Assembly (NCBI GenBank): GCA_963675135.1
Contig: OY776124.1
Location: 6,865,001 to 6,929,000 of the forward strand
DNA from: Galeopsis tetrahit
Lineage: Eukaryota > Streptophyta > Magnoliopsida > Lamiales > Lamiaceae
Reading direction: 5' to 3'
DNA: 64,000 nucleotides
Part shown: in pieces, positions 52,928 to 62,837 of the stretch
Layout of the letters: every line of letters begins with the position of its first letter
Position numbering within the stretch: position 1 is the first letter of the stretch
Program-made: the position numbers and the translations under genes
Notes under the pieces: generated by a model
What the model saw: only the letters and a program-made list of their open reading frames with translations
What the model was told of the DNA's origin: nothing
The model's database searches: none

Positions 52928-54088
52928 TCATCGGAAAGGCCATGGATATCGGTCTTCCTTCCCATTGTATTTCAACCTTTGAGCTTCAAACTCAAGGAGG
53001 CTCTTATGAATGGAAGACCTATCATCCACGTGTTTCCTCCATACTTTCATCAATGTAGGCTCCTCTTGCTCTTTCCACACCACCTCTTTCCATTTCTTTC
53101 CTTTTTCCTCAAGGATACCTAAGCTCTTCTCAACTTCCTTCTTTGAGTCAAAGTGATTAAGAGGCAAAATGAAATCAATAGAAACATCAATATCAAAGAA
53201 AGAGTGAATTGAAGAGTTTAAATGTTTAGAAATGCTCATTTTTATCTTCACTTCATCTTTCGATGCTTCTTGATCTTCTTGTTCCTTGTAGCTCATGTCC
53301 ATTAAGGGACATTCCTCTCTATCATCTTCTTCAATCACCATTAAGCTCCTTCCCGTGCTCATGTCTTCACGTGGATATCTTTTTGCATACAATCTCTCTT
53401 TCATGTTTGCAATAAGGAGCTTTTCGATAGTAGTCCTACCTTGTGGCCAAAACCCATTGCTTTCCCACTCTTGATAATGAGAGGGATCTTGTTTCATTTG
53501 ATAATCATACTCAAAGCTCCTCTCACTATCATAACAATCTCCTTTCGAACCTCCATGGAATTCAAATCTATTGTGTGCATTATATTCTTCCAAAAAATTA
53601 TACCCCAAGAGGTTGTTGATTTTTTCTAGAAGAACAACCAACATTTCTCTTAATTCTTGATATTGTCCTTCACGAAGCTCTTCCATAAGTGGAGGAGGTG
53701 GACGATACACCTCTTGAGGTAGTGGGGGAGGATATGGATATGGGTGATATGGGTGTTGAGGAGGAGGGTATTGATGTGGAGGTGGAGGATAAGGATGTTG
53801 CGGTGGAAGGTATTGATGTGGTGGAGGAGGTGGGTAGTATGCTTGTGGTTGAGGTGGGTAGTATGCTTGTGGTTGAGGTGGTTGAGGATAAAGATAATAT
53901 CCTTGAGAAGGGGGAGGTGATTCTTCTTCATTCCTCCAATCTTGATAATAGGAAGGAACTTGTTGCATTTGACAATGGTGATCAAAGTTCCTTCAATCAT
54001 CGTAGCTCACATCTCCATGTTGTAGAGGATAAATCATGCCACGTTGATCATAGCAATGATTCAACGGGTATTGATTATATTCATCCAT
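52928..54088 (-). pseudogene. Pro/Tyr-rich ORF of the Athila-like element, one in-frame stop
   Basis: The longest open part is 346 codons from ATG 53968. The same frame extends upstream to an ATG at 54088 (MDEYNQYPLNHCYDQ), interrupted by TGA at 53993-53995 in GAT TGA AGG. The first ~90 residues are repeats of PPQPQAYY and PPPPHQYPPPQHPY. A helical block (ELREGQYQELREMLVVLLEKI) follows, then an acidic and Lys-rich C-terminus (WRKHVDDRSSIHKSLLEFE). There is no zinc knuckle, protease or RT. It is the only ORF and sits where gag belongs; no known family was recognised. Confidence 0.6.
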
Positions 54089-54216
54089 CTAGTCGATGAA
54101 GTGCACACCTACAAAATAACAAAGTATCAAATTCAAAGAAAACAAAATAACAAAAATAAAATGCTACTAGTAACACCACTCAACAAGTTTCAAGTCCCAC
54201 GTAAGACTCTCAACTA
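54089..54216 (-). other. 5' leader of the Athila-like element
   Basis: 128 bp between primer site and the upstream ATG; no other feature. Confidence 0.6.
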
Positions 54217-54236
54217 GATCCCCGGCAGCGGCGCCA
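54217..54236 (-). other. Primer binding site (tRNA-Asp)
   Basis: The minus strand reads TGGCGCCGCTGCCGGGGATC, matching the 3' end of plant tRNA-Asp except for one position. Confidence 0.8.
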
Positions 54237-54237
54237 T

Positions 54238-54590
54238 TGAATTGATCGAATTTTTGCAGTTTTTTACAACTATACGATCCCCACAAGCGTATGAGTTCCT
54301 TTAAATGGTCTCCTGCTGCTTTGATTTAAATGCAATAGAGTTGGGCCTCAATTCCACTCTTCAAGCCCAATTATTATTTCTTCCTTCTCGTATTATTCCT
54401 TCAATTGACTTTACAAAAATTATCGAGGCGTATTTTGCTCTATAAATGCTCATTTTTCCTATAAAAATAGCAAATCACACACTTTCTCCAAATCAAGTGC
54501 AATTAGTCAATTTAATGTAAATTATGCATGAAATCCTATAAAATTATGCAAATCAAATACATGAATTTCAAGCAATTTTCACACTAATCA
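54238..54590 (-). repeat. 5' LTR of the Athila-like element
   Basis: Plus-strand ends TGAATTGATCG...CACTAATCA; same length as its partner. One base separates it from the primer site. Confidence 0.9.
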
Positions 54591-54777
54591 ATAATAATAG
54601 GACAAATTGGGTTTCATGTTCATATTCATTGAGAAGATTTTTATTCATGAGCATCAAGGCAGAGTGATGACTTGGTTTGTTCTTAGCATTTATAACTTTC
54701 AGTTTACTAAGGCCAATGCTCGAGAATCTGTCCTTCGTTTTCTTTTTATGGTGATTTGTTTTCATCAATGAAAAATG

Positions 54778-55145
54778 TTGTTTCATAATACTGTAAAACG
54801 ATAGTCTTTAATACTTAAAAATGTTGTTTCATAATACTGAAAAGTGGTAGTCTTTAATACTTAAAAATGGTGTTTCATAATACTGAAAAGTGGTAGTCTT
54901 TAATAATGAAAAGTGTTGTCTCATAATATTGAAAAGTGTTGATATTTAATACTGAAAAGTTTTGTTTCATAATACTGAAAAATGTTAATTAATCTTTAAT
55001 ATTAAATAGTGATAATTTTTAATATTGAAAAATGTTGTTTTATAATACTGAAAAATGTTAATCTTTTATATTGAAAAGTGATAGTCTTTATTACATAACT
55101 CTTTGTTTTTTAAAAGTGTTAATTTTTATTACTGAAAAGTGTTGT
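54778..55145. repeat. 46-bp minisatellite, left half
   Basis: About eight imperfect units of TGTTTCATAATACTGAAAAG and TGGTAGTCTTTAATACTTAAA-like sequence, period near 46 bp. The same unit resumes at 58195-58420, on the other side of the Mutator-like element. Confidence 0.85.
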
Positions 55146-55802
55146 TCTTATTGGTTTGAAGTTAGGATTTTGGTAGTTAGCAAGTTGGGCAATTCTTACG
55201 GTAGTCACATTTTACAAAGTGACTACACAGTCACTTTGTCGAATCACGCCATGTGGTGTCGTAAACGTCGTAACGACCTGATACCTATTATACAGGTTTA
55301 AGTTATTTTTAGCATTATTTAAATTTTATTTTGTTATTTACTATATTACCCTTCTTTTATTTAAATTATTTATAAGAAAGTTTAATTTATTAAAAATAAT
55401 AAAATTACTATCCTACCCTTTTAATACAAATATTAATAAAATGACTATACTACCCTTTTAATACAAATATTATAATTTTTAATTTAAAAAATCAAATAAA
55501 CAAATTGTACAAATATTATAATTTTAAATTTAAAAAATCAAATAAACAAATTGCAGAATATTTCATTAGGGTTCCTTTCCGCTTCCTTTTCTTCTCCACA
55601 TGCCACATTGCTGTTATGTTTCTCCCCCAATTCCACACAGGCCACATCGTTGTTATGTTTCTCCCCCAATTCCACAATAATACTTGAAATTAGGGTTCCT
55701 TTCTCCCCCAATTCCAACGTTCCGCAAAGTGAATTTGATTATCCTAAGTTACAACGAGTGTATAAGCCCATTTTCGTACCATTTTCTCGCTTAATTCCCG
55801 AT

Positions 55803-56048
55803 TTTCGCCGACGGTCGCTGACTCCAAGAAGGCGGACGAAGATATTTGCCGACTGCCGCTCACGCCAAGAAGCAGGACGGAGATATTCGCCGACGGTCGC
55901 TCACGCCAAGAAGCAAGACGAAGATATTCGCCCACGTCCGCTCACGCCAAAAAGCAGGACTGAGATTTCCTCCGACGGTTGCTCTCTCCAAGAAGCAGGA
56001 AGAAGACTTTCTCCGACGGTCTCTCACTCGAAGAAGTAGGAAGGTGAT
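55803..56048 (+). repeat. ~41-bp tandem repeat inside the Mutator-like element
   Basis: Six imperfect units built on CGCCGACGGTCGCTCACGCC followed by AAGAAGCAGGACGAAGATATT. They lie in an open frame (55551-56039) that reads as Arg/Ser/Thr-rich repeats. A leader-like TTAGGGTTCC precedes, and a CAA|GTAAGC donor follows at about 56144. This may be a captured host 5' exon or simply a minisatellite. Confidence 0.8.
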
Positions 56049-56549
56049 TTTCTGTTTTTTCGACTTTATTGCATGTGAACCCCGGCGACTCACTACCCCT
56101 CCGACTCCCTTCGCCAAGCCCTAACATCGGTTGATAAATTTACAAGTAAGCCAAAACCTTCAATTTCGTCATTTTGCCTATTTCTTAGGTTCATTGTTCA
56201 ATTTTGATTGGATTTCTCTGTTTGCATTGGTATTTGAATGAAAATTGCTTCTTTGTTTCTGTTAGTTTTGTAATAGAATGGGTTTAGGTTGAAGTTATGT
56301 CGTTTACAAATTAATCACAAGTGTGTTATAGTTCATGTGGGTGTTCTTAACTCATAACGTAGATGCTTAATTTTCTAATAATTCACAGTTTATTATTCTT
56401 GGTTTGATTTAAATTCAATTTTGGACGAGATTGGGATAATTCACAGTGTGTTATAGTTCATGTTTGGTTTTCGTGTTCGCTTAACAAGAAGAGTACTGAT
56501 GTTTTACTTAGTCTACATTGAAAAAAAGTAGAAATAGTTGAAAAAAATC

Positions 56550-57660
56550 TTAACAACTTTTGTATTTTTTTAAAAAAATAGCTAGGGAAAAAATGTTATT
56601 CTTTCGATCAGTGTGACATCTTCGGCTTATAAATCCCTTTCGTCTTGCGTATATCTTATAAAATGCATTAGCTTCTTTTGTCGAAGATAAAGTCATGCCC
56701 CAAATTGTATTATTGTCTATAGGAGCATCTTTGAAATTGGGATACCCAGAATCCTCATCTGACACATCTTCTGAAAACATGTGCTCCTCGTGTGATTCAT
56801 CGTCCACTTTGATATCTTCATATTCAACGTCTGATGACATTGTGGAACGTTGTAAATACAAACTGCATGAGAAACACAAAAAAAAATGAATCAAGTGTGA
56901 TATTGTGAGACGTTCATTAAAAGACATGTTATGTAACATCTTACAATTTTACTGTCATCTTCTCATGTTATGCAACATATTCATATTATATATTTCAATA
57001 TCCTATTTTACTGCCATTTACGAGAACTAATAACATGTGCTTCTAACATAAAATCGAGAAATACCATGTGCCTTTGACATAAAATTCAATTTAAACATTA
57101 TATCAAATATATAATTCAATTGAATCACAAATAAATAGTATATCAAAACTTGACATGATAATCTAACTCTATATTATGTCCTTCTAATTAGAGCAATCAA
57201 ACAACTAATACGGTTACGAATGTGCATTCAATAACCATTTTTTTTACCCAATATACAAAAATATATTCAATTGAGTGCATATTAGACAATGAGAATGATA
57301 CCGTTCTGCAATTGTATCATTTTAGGTACGGTACATTCAGTCCCTTTGCTAAATTGCTAAATTCAGTTGCAAATTTTCTTTGAGGCATTTTGTCGAACAC
57401 TTGTTGATCAATCAAGTTTCTATTTAATTTGAGTGAATTTAAAAAACAATTACTACTACTAAACAAATCAACCCCAACAATCCCAAGTTTGAGTGTAGAA
57501 CTCAATAAATCGAACATAGAAATTGTAAACAAAATAAATCGAGCATAGAAATCGAAAATACTAACCTGGTTTTCAAAATCAGTGCGGCTGAAAGGCGGCG
57601 GTGGCTGAAAGGCGGCAGCGGTGGCGGGCAGGCGCGGAGGCAGGCAGGCACGGAGGCTGG
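56550..57660 (-). pseudogene. FAR1/FHY3-type DNA-binding fragment with leader exon
   Basis: From ATG 56840 the frame encodes 97 aa: an acidic N-terminus (EDIKVDDESHEEHMFSEDVS) followed by the start of a FAR1 WRKY/GCM1-type zinc finger (IWGMTLSSTKEANAFYKIYA, then RRKGFISRRCH), and then stops. Upstream, a GCAG|TTTG acceptor (56862) and a CCAG|GTTAGT donor (57566/57565) define a ~700-bp intron and a GC-rich leader exon near 57570-57660. FAR1-type fingers are the N-terminal part of MULE transposases and of the light-signalling regulators derived from them. Here the finger is cut before its last ligands and nothing of the transposase core remains. Confidence 0.6.
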
Positions 57661-58053
57661 AGATAGCTTAAGGCCGAAAAGAACAATTAAAAAAAGAAAA
57701 GCATGCTAGGTTTTAATAATTTTAATTCCTTTAAATTATAATTTAATTTGTCTTTTATTAATTAATTAATTAATTAAATTTATTTTTTTGTTATTAATAA
57801 CATAAGGGTAAATATGTAATTTGATACGTTTTATATTTTAATTACATTAACAAAAATATAATTAATTATTTTATTGTATAAGGATACAAATGTAATTTTA
57901 CAATAATATATTTTAATTAATTTAATTTAATAGAAAATACAAATTTATGACACATTACGACAATACATATCGTAAAATTTACAAAAGGTAACAGATCATC
58001 AAATCTAAACCTTTAGATTAGATTTTTAATGGCTTAGATTAACTGACTAAGGT
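57661..58053. other. AT-rich right arm of the Mutator-like element
   Basis: No gene. (TTAA)n near 57757-57775 and short segments that match the left arm (55310-55460) in inverted orientation, such as the TTACCCTT strip, suggesting decayed long inverted ends. Confidence 0.5.
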
Positions 58054-58194
58054 AGTCATTACGACACGTTACGACACCCTGACTATATATAGAAGATCCA
58101 TAGCAAGTTTTGTTAATGAAAAGTAACTCTTTCTTTTTTAAAATTGTTAATAAAGTGGACATTTTTATTAGTGAAAAGTGTAATTATTGTTATT

Positions 58195-58420
58195 AAAAAG
58201 TGGTAATACTGAAAAGTGATAGTCTTTAATACTGAAAAGTGTTGTTCCATAATATTGAAAAGTGTTGTTTCATAATATTGAAAAGTGGTATTGAAAAGTG
58301 TTGTTTCATAATATTGTGGTAATCTTTAATACTGAAAGGGTTATATTTAATACGTGTTGTTTCATAATATTGAGAAGTGTTATTTAATAATACGGAGTAC
58401 TAAAAATAAAATAAAAATTA
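58195..58420. repeat. 46-bp minisatellite, right half
   Basis: Units with TACTGAAAAGTG and TGTTTCATAATATTGAAAAG, the same family as 54778-55145. Confidence 0.8.
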
Positions 58421-58790
58421 ATTTAAAAAAAAAACGATTTTTTTGTAATTTTTTTTATTGTAGTTTTAAAATTATTTTAATTAAATTTTTTTTTTAAAAA
58501 GTATTGTTTAATAATACTAATTTTTTTTTAAAAAAAATTAATTAAAATTTGAAAAGTGTTCTTTAATAATACTAAAAATAAAATAAATTTAAGAAAACGA
58601 TTTTTTTTGTAATTATTTTTTTAACTGTAGTTTTAAAATTATTTTAATTAAATTTTTTTTAAAGTATTGTTTAATAATACTAAAAAAATAATTAAAAAAA
58701 AGTTTTTTTGTATAATTTTTTTTATTTTTGAATAAAAAAAGTGTTGTTTAATAATATTAAAAAATTAATTTAAAAAAAAACCGATTTGAA
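58374..58790. repeat. Decayed AT-rich tandem repeat
   Basis: About four copies of TTTAATAATACTAAAAA, then A/T runs with CGATTTTTTTGTAATT, spaced roughly 75-190 bp. It merges with the right half of the minisatellite. Confidence 0.65.
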
Positions 58791-58799
58791 ATTTTTTAT

Positions 58800-58860
58800 A
58801 ATAGGGCTCGAACCTATGTTCTCATAGGAGGCCAGTAATGTAACTGCAACACTATTGATT
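58800..58860 (-). other. tRNA-like remnant (B-box)
   Basis: The minus strand has GGTTCGAGCCC (58818-58807) as a good Pol III B box. An A box is only vaguely recognisable upstream. Probably a tRNA or SINE relic. Confidence 0.3.
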
Positions 58861-59102
58861 ATTTTATTTTAGTATTTTGCTATTCATAACTAATAAGGGT
58901 TCATAGTGTGCACCAAATATTGAGATATTGCTAACAACATCAAATATTTATGGAACTATATATACTCCGACTGACTAATTTTGCGAGTGATGACATGAGA
59001 TAATTCATAATTATTCTAATAAAATTATTAGAGGAATGAAAGGAGACTTATTTTCGACAGCAATGGCATATTTATATTATATAGCATATTTATGTTATAC
59101 TC

Positions 59103-59400
59103 CCTCTCTGAAAATTGCTAGAAGAACATTGTAATTGATCTAAATTACATTTTATTGCAACCTTCAAAATCTTAATAAATAGATTATAATCTTCACAATC
59201 TTCTGAATCTTCAATATGTCGATCCCTCCGAAAATTACTAAAAGAATATTGAAATTGATCTAAATTACATTCTATTGCAAATATATATCACAATCTTCAA
59301 ACCTTCAAAATCTTCAATAAGTAGATTATAATCTTCACAATCTTCCGAATCTTCAATAAGTCGATTCCTCCGAAAATTGCTAGAAGAACATTGAAATTAA
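59103..59400. repeat. ~120-145 bp tandem duplication
   Basis: 59103-59222 and 59223-59366 share GAAAATT(G/A)CTA(G/A)AAGAA and TCTAAATTACATT. A partial third copy follows to about 59400. No coding content. Confidence 0.8.
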
Positions 59401-59944
59401 AAGTGTGTGTGCGTGCGAAATCAGAGATGTTGTCTGTCGTGTTGGCACTGTTCAGACAACATGCAGCGAAAATTAAATTGCACGAAGTGAAAATGGAAGT
59501 ATTCAAAATTTGCATAGATTATAAAATAATTTACGTTGTTCACTATATAACAATATGTGAAACGAATTACAACCTCTTAGAGGTGTACAATAACACTATA
59601 ATGAGTGTAAACAATTTACTAGATCCTACTAAACTATCTCCCTCATAGATCTATGCCTATAACCTAGTAAATAAGACAATGATTGTTTACATACTACTAT
59701 TCGGGTTTACAATAGTATGAAAATCTACAAGAAGAAACAAATGTTTTCCTAACTAGAAGCGTATAAAGCGTTCTATAGTCTAGTAATCAAGGATAACTTT
59801 TCTTCTTGTATATCTTGTGTTGAGGCAGCTGCGGTATTTATAGGCATGAGGTACGAACTGCTCTTCAACTCCTATGATCATCACAATCGTGAGATCAAGC
59901 GGTTTCCATAACTTCTCTTCACATCTTCTTGAATGTAAGACTCG
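59401..59944 (-). other. Possible 3' LTR region of copy C (unbounded)
   Basis: No gene. The minus strand has a TATAAATA at 59841-59834, followed by a leader-like stretch. The position after the third ORF is where the 3' LTR of copy C should start, but no clear LTR ends or target duplication could be found. Confidence 0.35.
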
Positions 59945-61907
59945 TTATTTCATGCCCAATAACTTCTCACTCCCACGCAGATTAGTAATAGAGCCCTGCA
60001 AAATATCAATCTGCCTCAAAATGTATTGAGAGGATAAATAAACTGAGAAGACAGCTCCTTCTGGAGGCAATGTTGTGTTGTGGATAGGATCATTCAGAGG
60101 GTCACTGGGAGATGAACTTGGACCTGCACCATCATCATTTCTTCTCAAGGGAAGGTCCACAACCCTTTCATCTGCAACTCTGAACTTGTTGGATATGCTG
60201 AACCCAGGTATGTAAGTACTGATTACCTCCTCTTCTGATCTTTCAAAAGCTTTATCAAGCAGAAATTTGTACAATAGGCAGGGGTAAGGCAGTATGCCTC
60301 TTCCAGACATATCAGACTTGAAGGTCATCATATTTGTAAAGATAACCTGACCTAGGTTGAATCTTTTCAAATGACCTATTTTGTACATAAGTACAACCTG
60401 CTCTAATGTAAGGGTGGTGTTGTTTGTAGTAGGCAGTCAGTTAAAACACACCAATTTGTGCAGCACAGAATACAGACTAGTCAGTTTAGAGGCTAAAATT
60501 CTTTGTCTCCACTTAGTAATTACTCCCCTGGTCAATATACTGATCATAACATCATGATATTTAACCAATGGATCCTCCATTATCTTAGTTTTTGACATGG
60601 TATTAATCATTCTAGGAGTAATCAACATCCTATTTCCACTAAACCAAATTTGTCCATATCTAGTTGAATTTGGATCACCAGCATGTTCAGTTACATTTGC
60701 ATAAAACTTAAAAATCCAGTCAACAATGTATGGGCAGGCAAATTGTAGAGCATGTAATAAGGACCTTTCTTTAAACCAATCAATAAAATTCATATCCTCA
60801 AAATCAGGTACCTTAATCAATCTTTCACTCAAAATTTGCCTATTTCTAATGGTTTTATTGGATGCTAGTTTTATCATGATAATCCTCATCAGAATCACTA
60901 TTTCTTTTATTAGAGGAAAATAGTACCTCATTCTCATCTTCAGTTGAGTTGGATGATGATTTTGGTTCTGAGGGCTCGGGTGTTGCCAACAGAGAGGCAA
61001 CACTAGCGGTCTCTCGGAGCCTCTTTGATCTCCTGGTCCATACCCTCGGTGTGTAATCACTTTCCTCTTGCTGGTCTTAAATATCTACAACTACTTCTTC
61101 CACACCAGCCTCATTGATCTCCTCTTGAACTAGGACTTGTTCAGGCTCTGTTTCTGCTTCTGGCTCAGAATCAGAAACTGCAATGGGTTCAGAAGCATTC
61201 CCATCAGTTCTAGGCTTCTTTCCCTTGCCAAAGTAGTCCACTATTTTGTCCAGGTTCCTTTGAGACTTTCTCTTTTCACCAGGCTATTTCCTTGCAATAT
61301 GGACTGCAACTTTCTTTTTGCCCTTTTTCTGCCTGTGCAATCGTTCAAATTTGGCAGCAAGCACCTCCTCATCTGAAGGTTCCAGCCTGTTTTGCATGTC
61401 CACATCCTGGTTTGGTGGTGCATCTCCCTTAAATATCGCGTTGTCCAGAGTTTCTCCCTCAAGTACAATAACAGGGTTTACTGTTTTGCGGCTTAGGGCT
61501 TCATAGACATCCTTTAATGTTTAGAATGGGGTGCCTAATTAAAAGTGCAGTGTAACTGGGTCAGTTTCGAGAGTGGGGGCTTCATATGACTGCTCATTAG
61601 GTGGGTTATGAGAGGTCTTAGAGGCAGAGGCAGAGGCGTTTTCATTCGCGATTTCTGTGTGAATGTCAAACGGGTTGTATGGAACGATTTGGAGAGGAGA
61701 TGTTTGAGAGGGAGCTTGAACATCTTCATACGGAACATCAATGGTTCCAACAGTGAAAGATGGTGAATTTGGAGAGTGGGTGTTGGATGATGCCATTTCT
61801 ACGAAAATATTGAGAGGGTTTAGTGAAGATTTGCTTGAGTTTGAAGGTGTGGAAGCTTCTTGTGTGTTTTTTGACATATTAGTACTTGTACACATAAACC
61901 AAGGCAA
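59945..61907 (-). pseudogene. Third ORF (ORF3) of copy C, broken
   Basis: The N-terminal part 61907-61539 is Ser/Thr/Asn/Pro-rich. The stretch 61538-61061 has acidic remnants with stops and frameshifts. 61060-60437 and 60388-59945 are one frame split by a TGA at 60437-60439. The core reads NFIDWFKERSLLHALQFACP, YANVTEHAGDPNSTRYGQIW and ITPRMINTMSKTKIMEDPLV, which resembles the putative plant transposon protein domain. It occupies the place of ORF3 in copy B, but the sequences are only loosely alike. Confidence 0.65.
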
Positions 61908-62837
61908 TAATTAAGCAATAAGAAAACCTTTCAAATTCTGCAAGCTTGAAAAAATTTAAATTTTGAGTTCTTAAGTGATATGCCATTGTTGTAAGTACCA
62001 TTAAGTGCATATAAATAATTTTAGGATTACCGTATGTAAAAAAATTAATAAAGTTCTTAAGGTATTTTCCAACACTGCCATGGAGATTCATATTTATAGG
62101 GAAAAATTGAAAGAAGGAAGAAGGAGTTTCACGATTCTGGGAGTTTGAGAGTGAAGTAGTGAGAATAACTTCCCCACTAATAGATCGTGTGGAGTTGGGT
62201 AAATTAATTTTGAAAAAATTAAAAAAACACAGAATATATATAATAACCGAAAATAAATAAAATTTAGACTTAGTTAATTTAATTATTTAAGAGAATAACG
62301 TTAATAATTATCAAAAATAAAAATTCCTAGATAATATATATTTAAATCTGAGTGTACCAGTGTTTCGACTATTGTTGGCATTCTATACACCTCAACACAG
62401 TTTTTTCACGATTTTACATCATATGTGTTGCTCTATTTTCTTTTCTTTTGTATTACACTTCACATTGATCCATCTTTTGAAAAGAGTGCATCGTAGCAGC
62501 GAACTCCGTGCCCCATAGTTACTCAATGGATTTGTGAATATTTTGATGCAATTTATATCACCTTTTGAAAAGAGATCATCGTAGTAGTGAGCTCCGTGTC
62601 CCATAGTTACTCAGTTATTTATAAAACATCTACTATGTGATATTCTTTTTCAGCATTTGAGAGGTGTATAGGCTCTTTTAGCATTTTTCACAAGTCACTT
62701 CAGAAGTCAAATACAATCACAAGGGAATTACATTAATTCAATATTTACGAAAATTATACCAAGGAAACAAATAAGAGACCTATCTTAGTGTTGTCTCAAA
62801 TGCTACCGCATTTGATACAACACCCTTGATCATATTT
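61908..62837 (-). other. Spacer between pol and ORF3 of copy C
   Basis: No gene. A 55-bp unit (TTTTGAAAAGAG(T/A)(G/T)CATCGTAG ... CCCATAGTTACTCA) occurs twice, near 62473 and 62564. TATACACCTC at about 62392 has an inverted match at about 62663. The minus strand carries TATAAATA at 62098-62091, about 185 nt before the ORF3 start, a candidate internal promoter. Confidence 0.6.

Larger units (their letters stand above)
37068..54590 (-). mobile_element. Athila-like non-autonomous LTR retrotransposon, split by copy B
   Basis: Two 353-bp LTRs (37068-37420, 54238-54590) and a 5-bp target duplication ATAAT (37063-37067, 54591-54595). A minus-strand primer site at 54236-54217 matches plant tRNA-Asp (TGGCGCCGCTGCCGGGGATC, one mismatch that I can place from memory). 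The polypurine tract is AGTTTGGGGGGGT (37433-37421). Removing copy B and one 5-bp duplication leaves about 3.6 kb. It encodes only a Pro/Tyr-rich ORF and no pol. The tRNA-Asp primer, the GGGAGGCAACCC strip after the ORF and the stem-loop by the polypurine tract are features I associate with Athila-type elements; the lineage is inferred. Confidence 0.85.
55187..58100. mobile_element. Mutator-like element (2914 bp) with 9-bp target duplication
   Basis: TAGCAAGTT flanks both ends (55178-55186 and 58101-58109). The ends pair imperfectly: GGCAATTCTTACGGTAGTCA against GGATCTTCTATATATAGTCA (right end, complement). Further in, GTGTCGTAAACGTCGTAACG (55256) pairs with the complement of 58054-58076. It carries a FAR1-like transcription unit on the minus strand and a GC-rich minisatellite on the plus strand, but no MULE transposase core, so it is non-autonomous. 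Confidence 0.72.

Noticed and set aside
55803..56048. Regularly spaced repeats that could suggest a CRISPR array
   Set aside because: The units are contiguous imperfect tandem copies without unique spacers, in a plant transposon.
59401..59944. A defined 3' LTR for copy C
   Set aside because: A TATA-like motif exists but no TG...CA ends, polypurine tract or target duplication could be fixed, so only a low-confidence region is listed.
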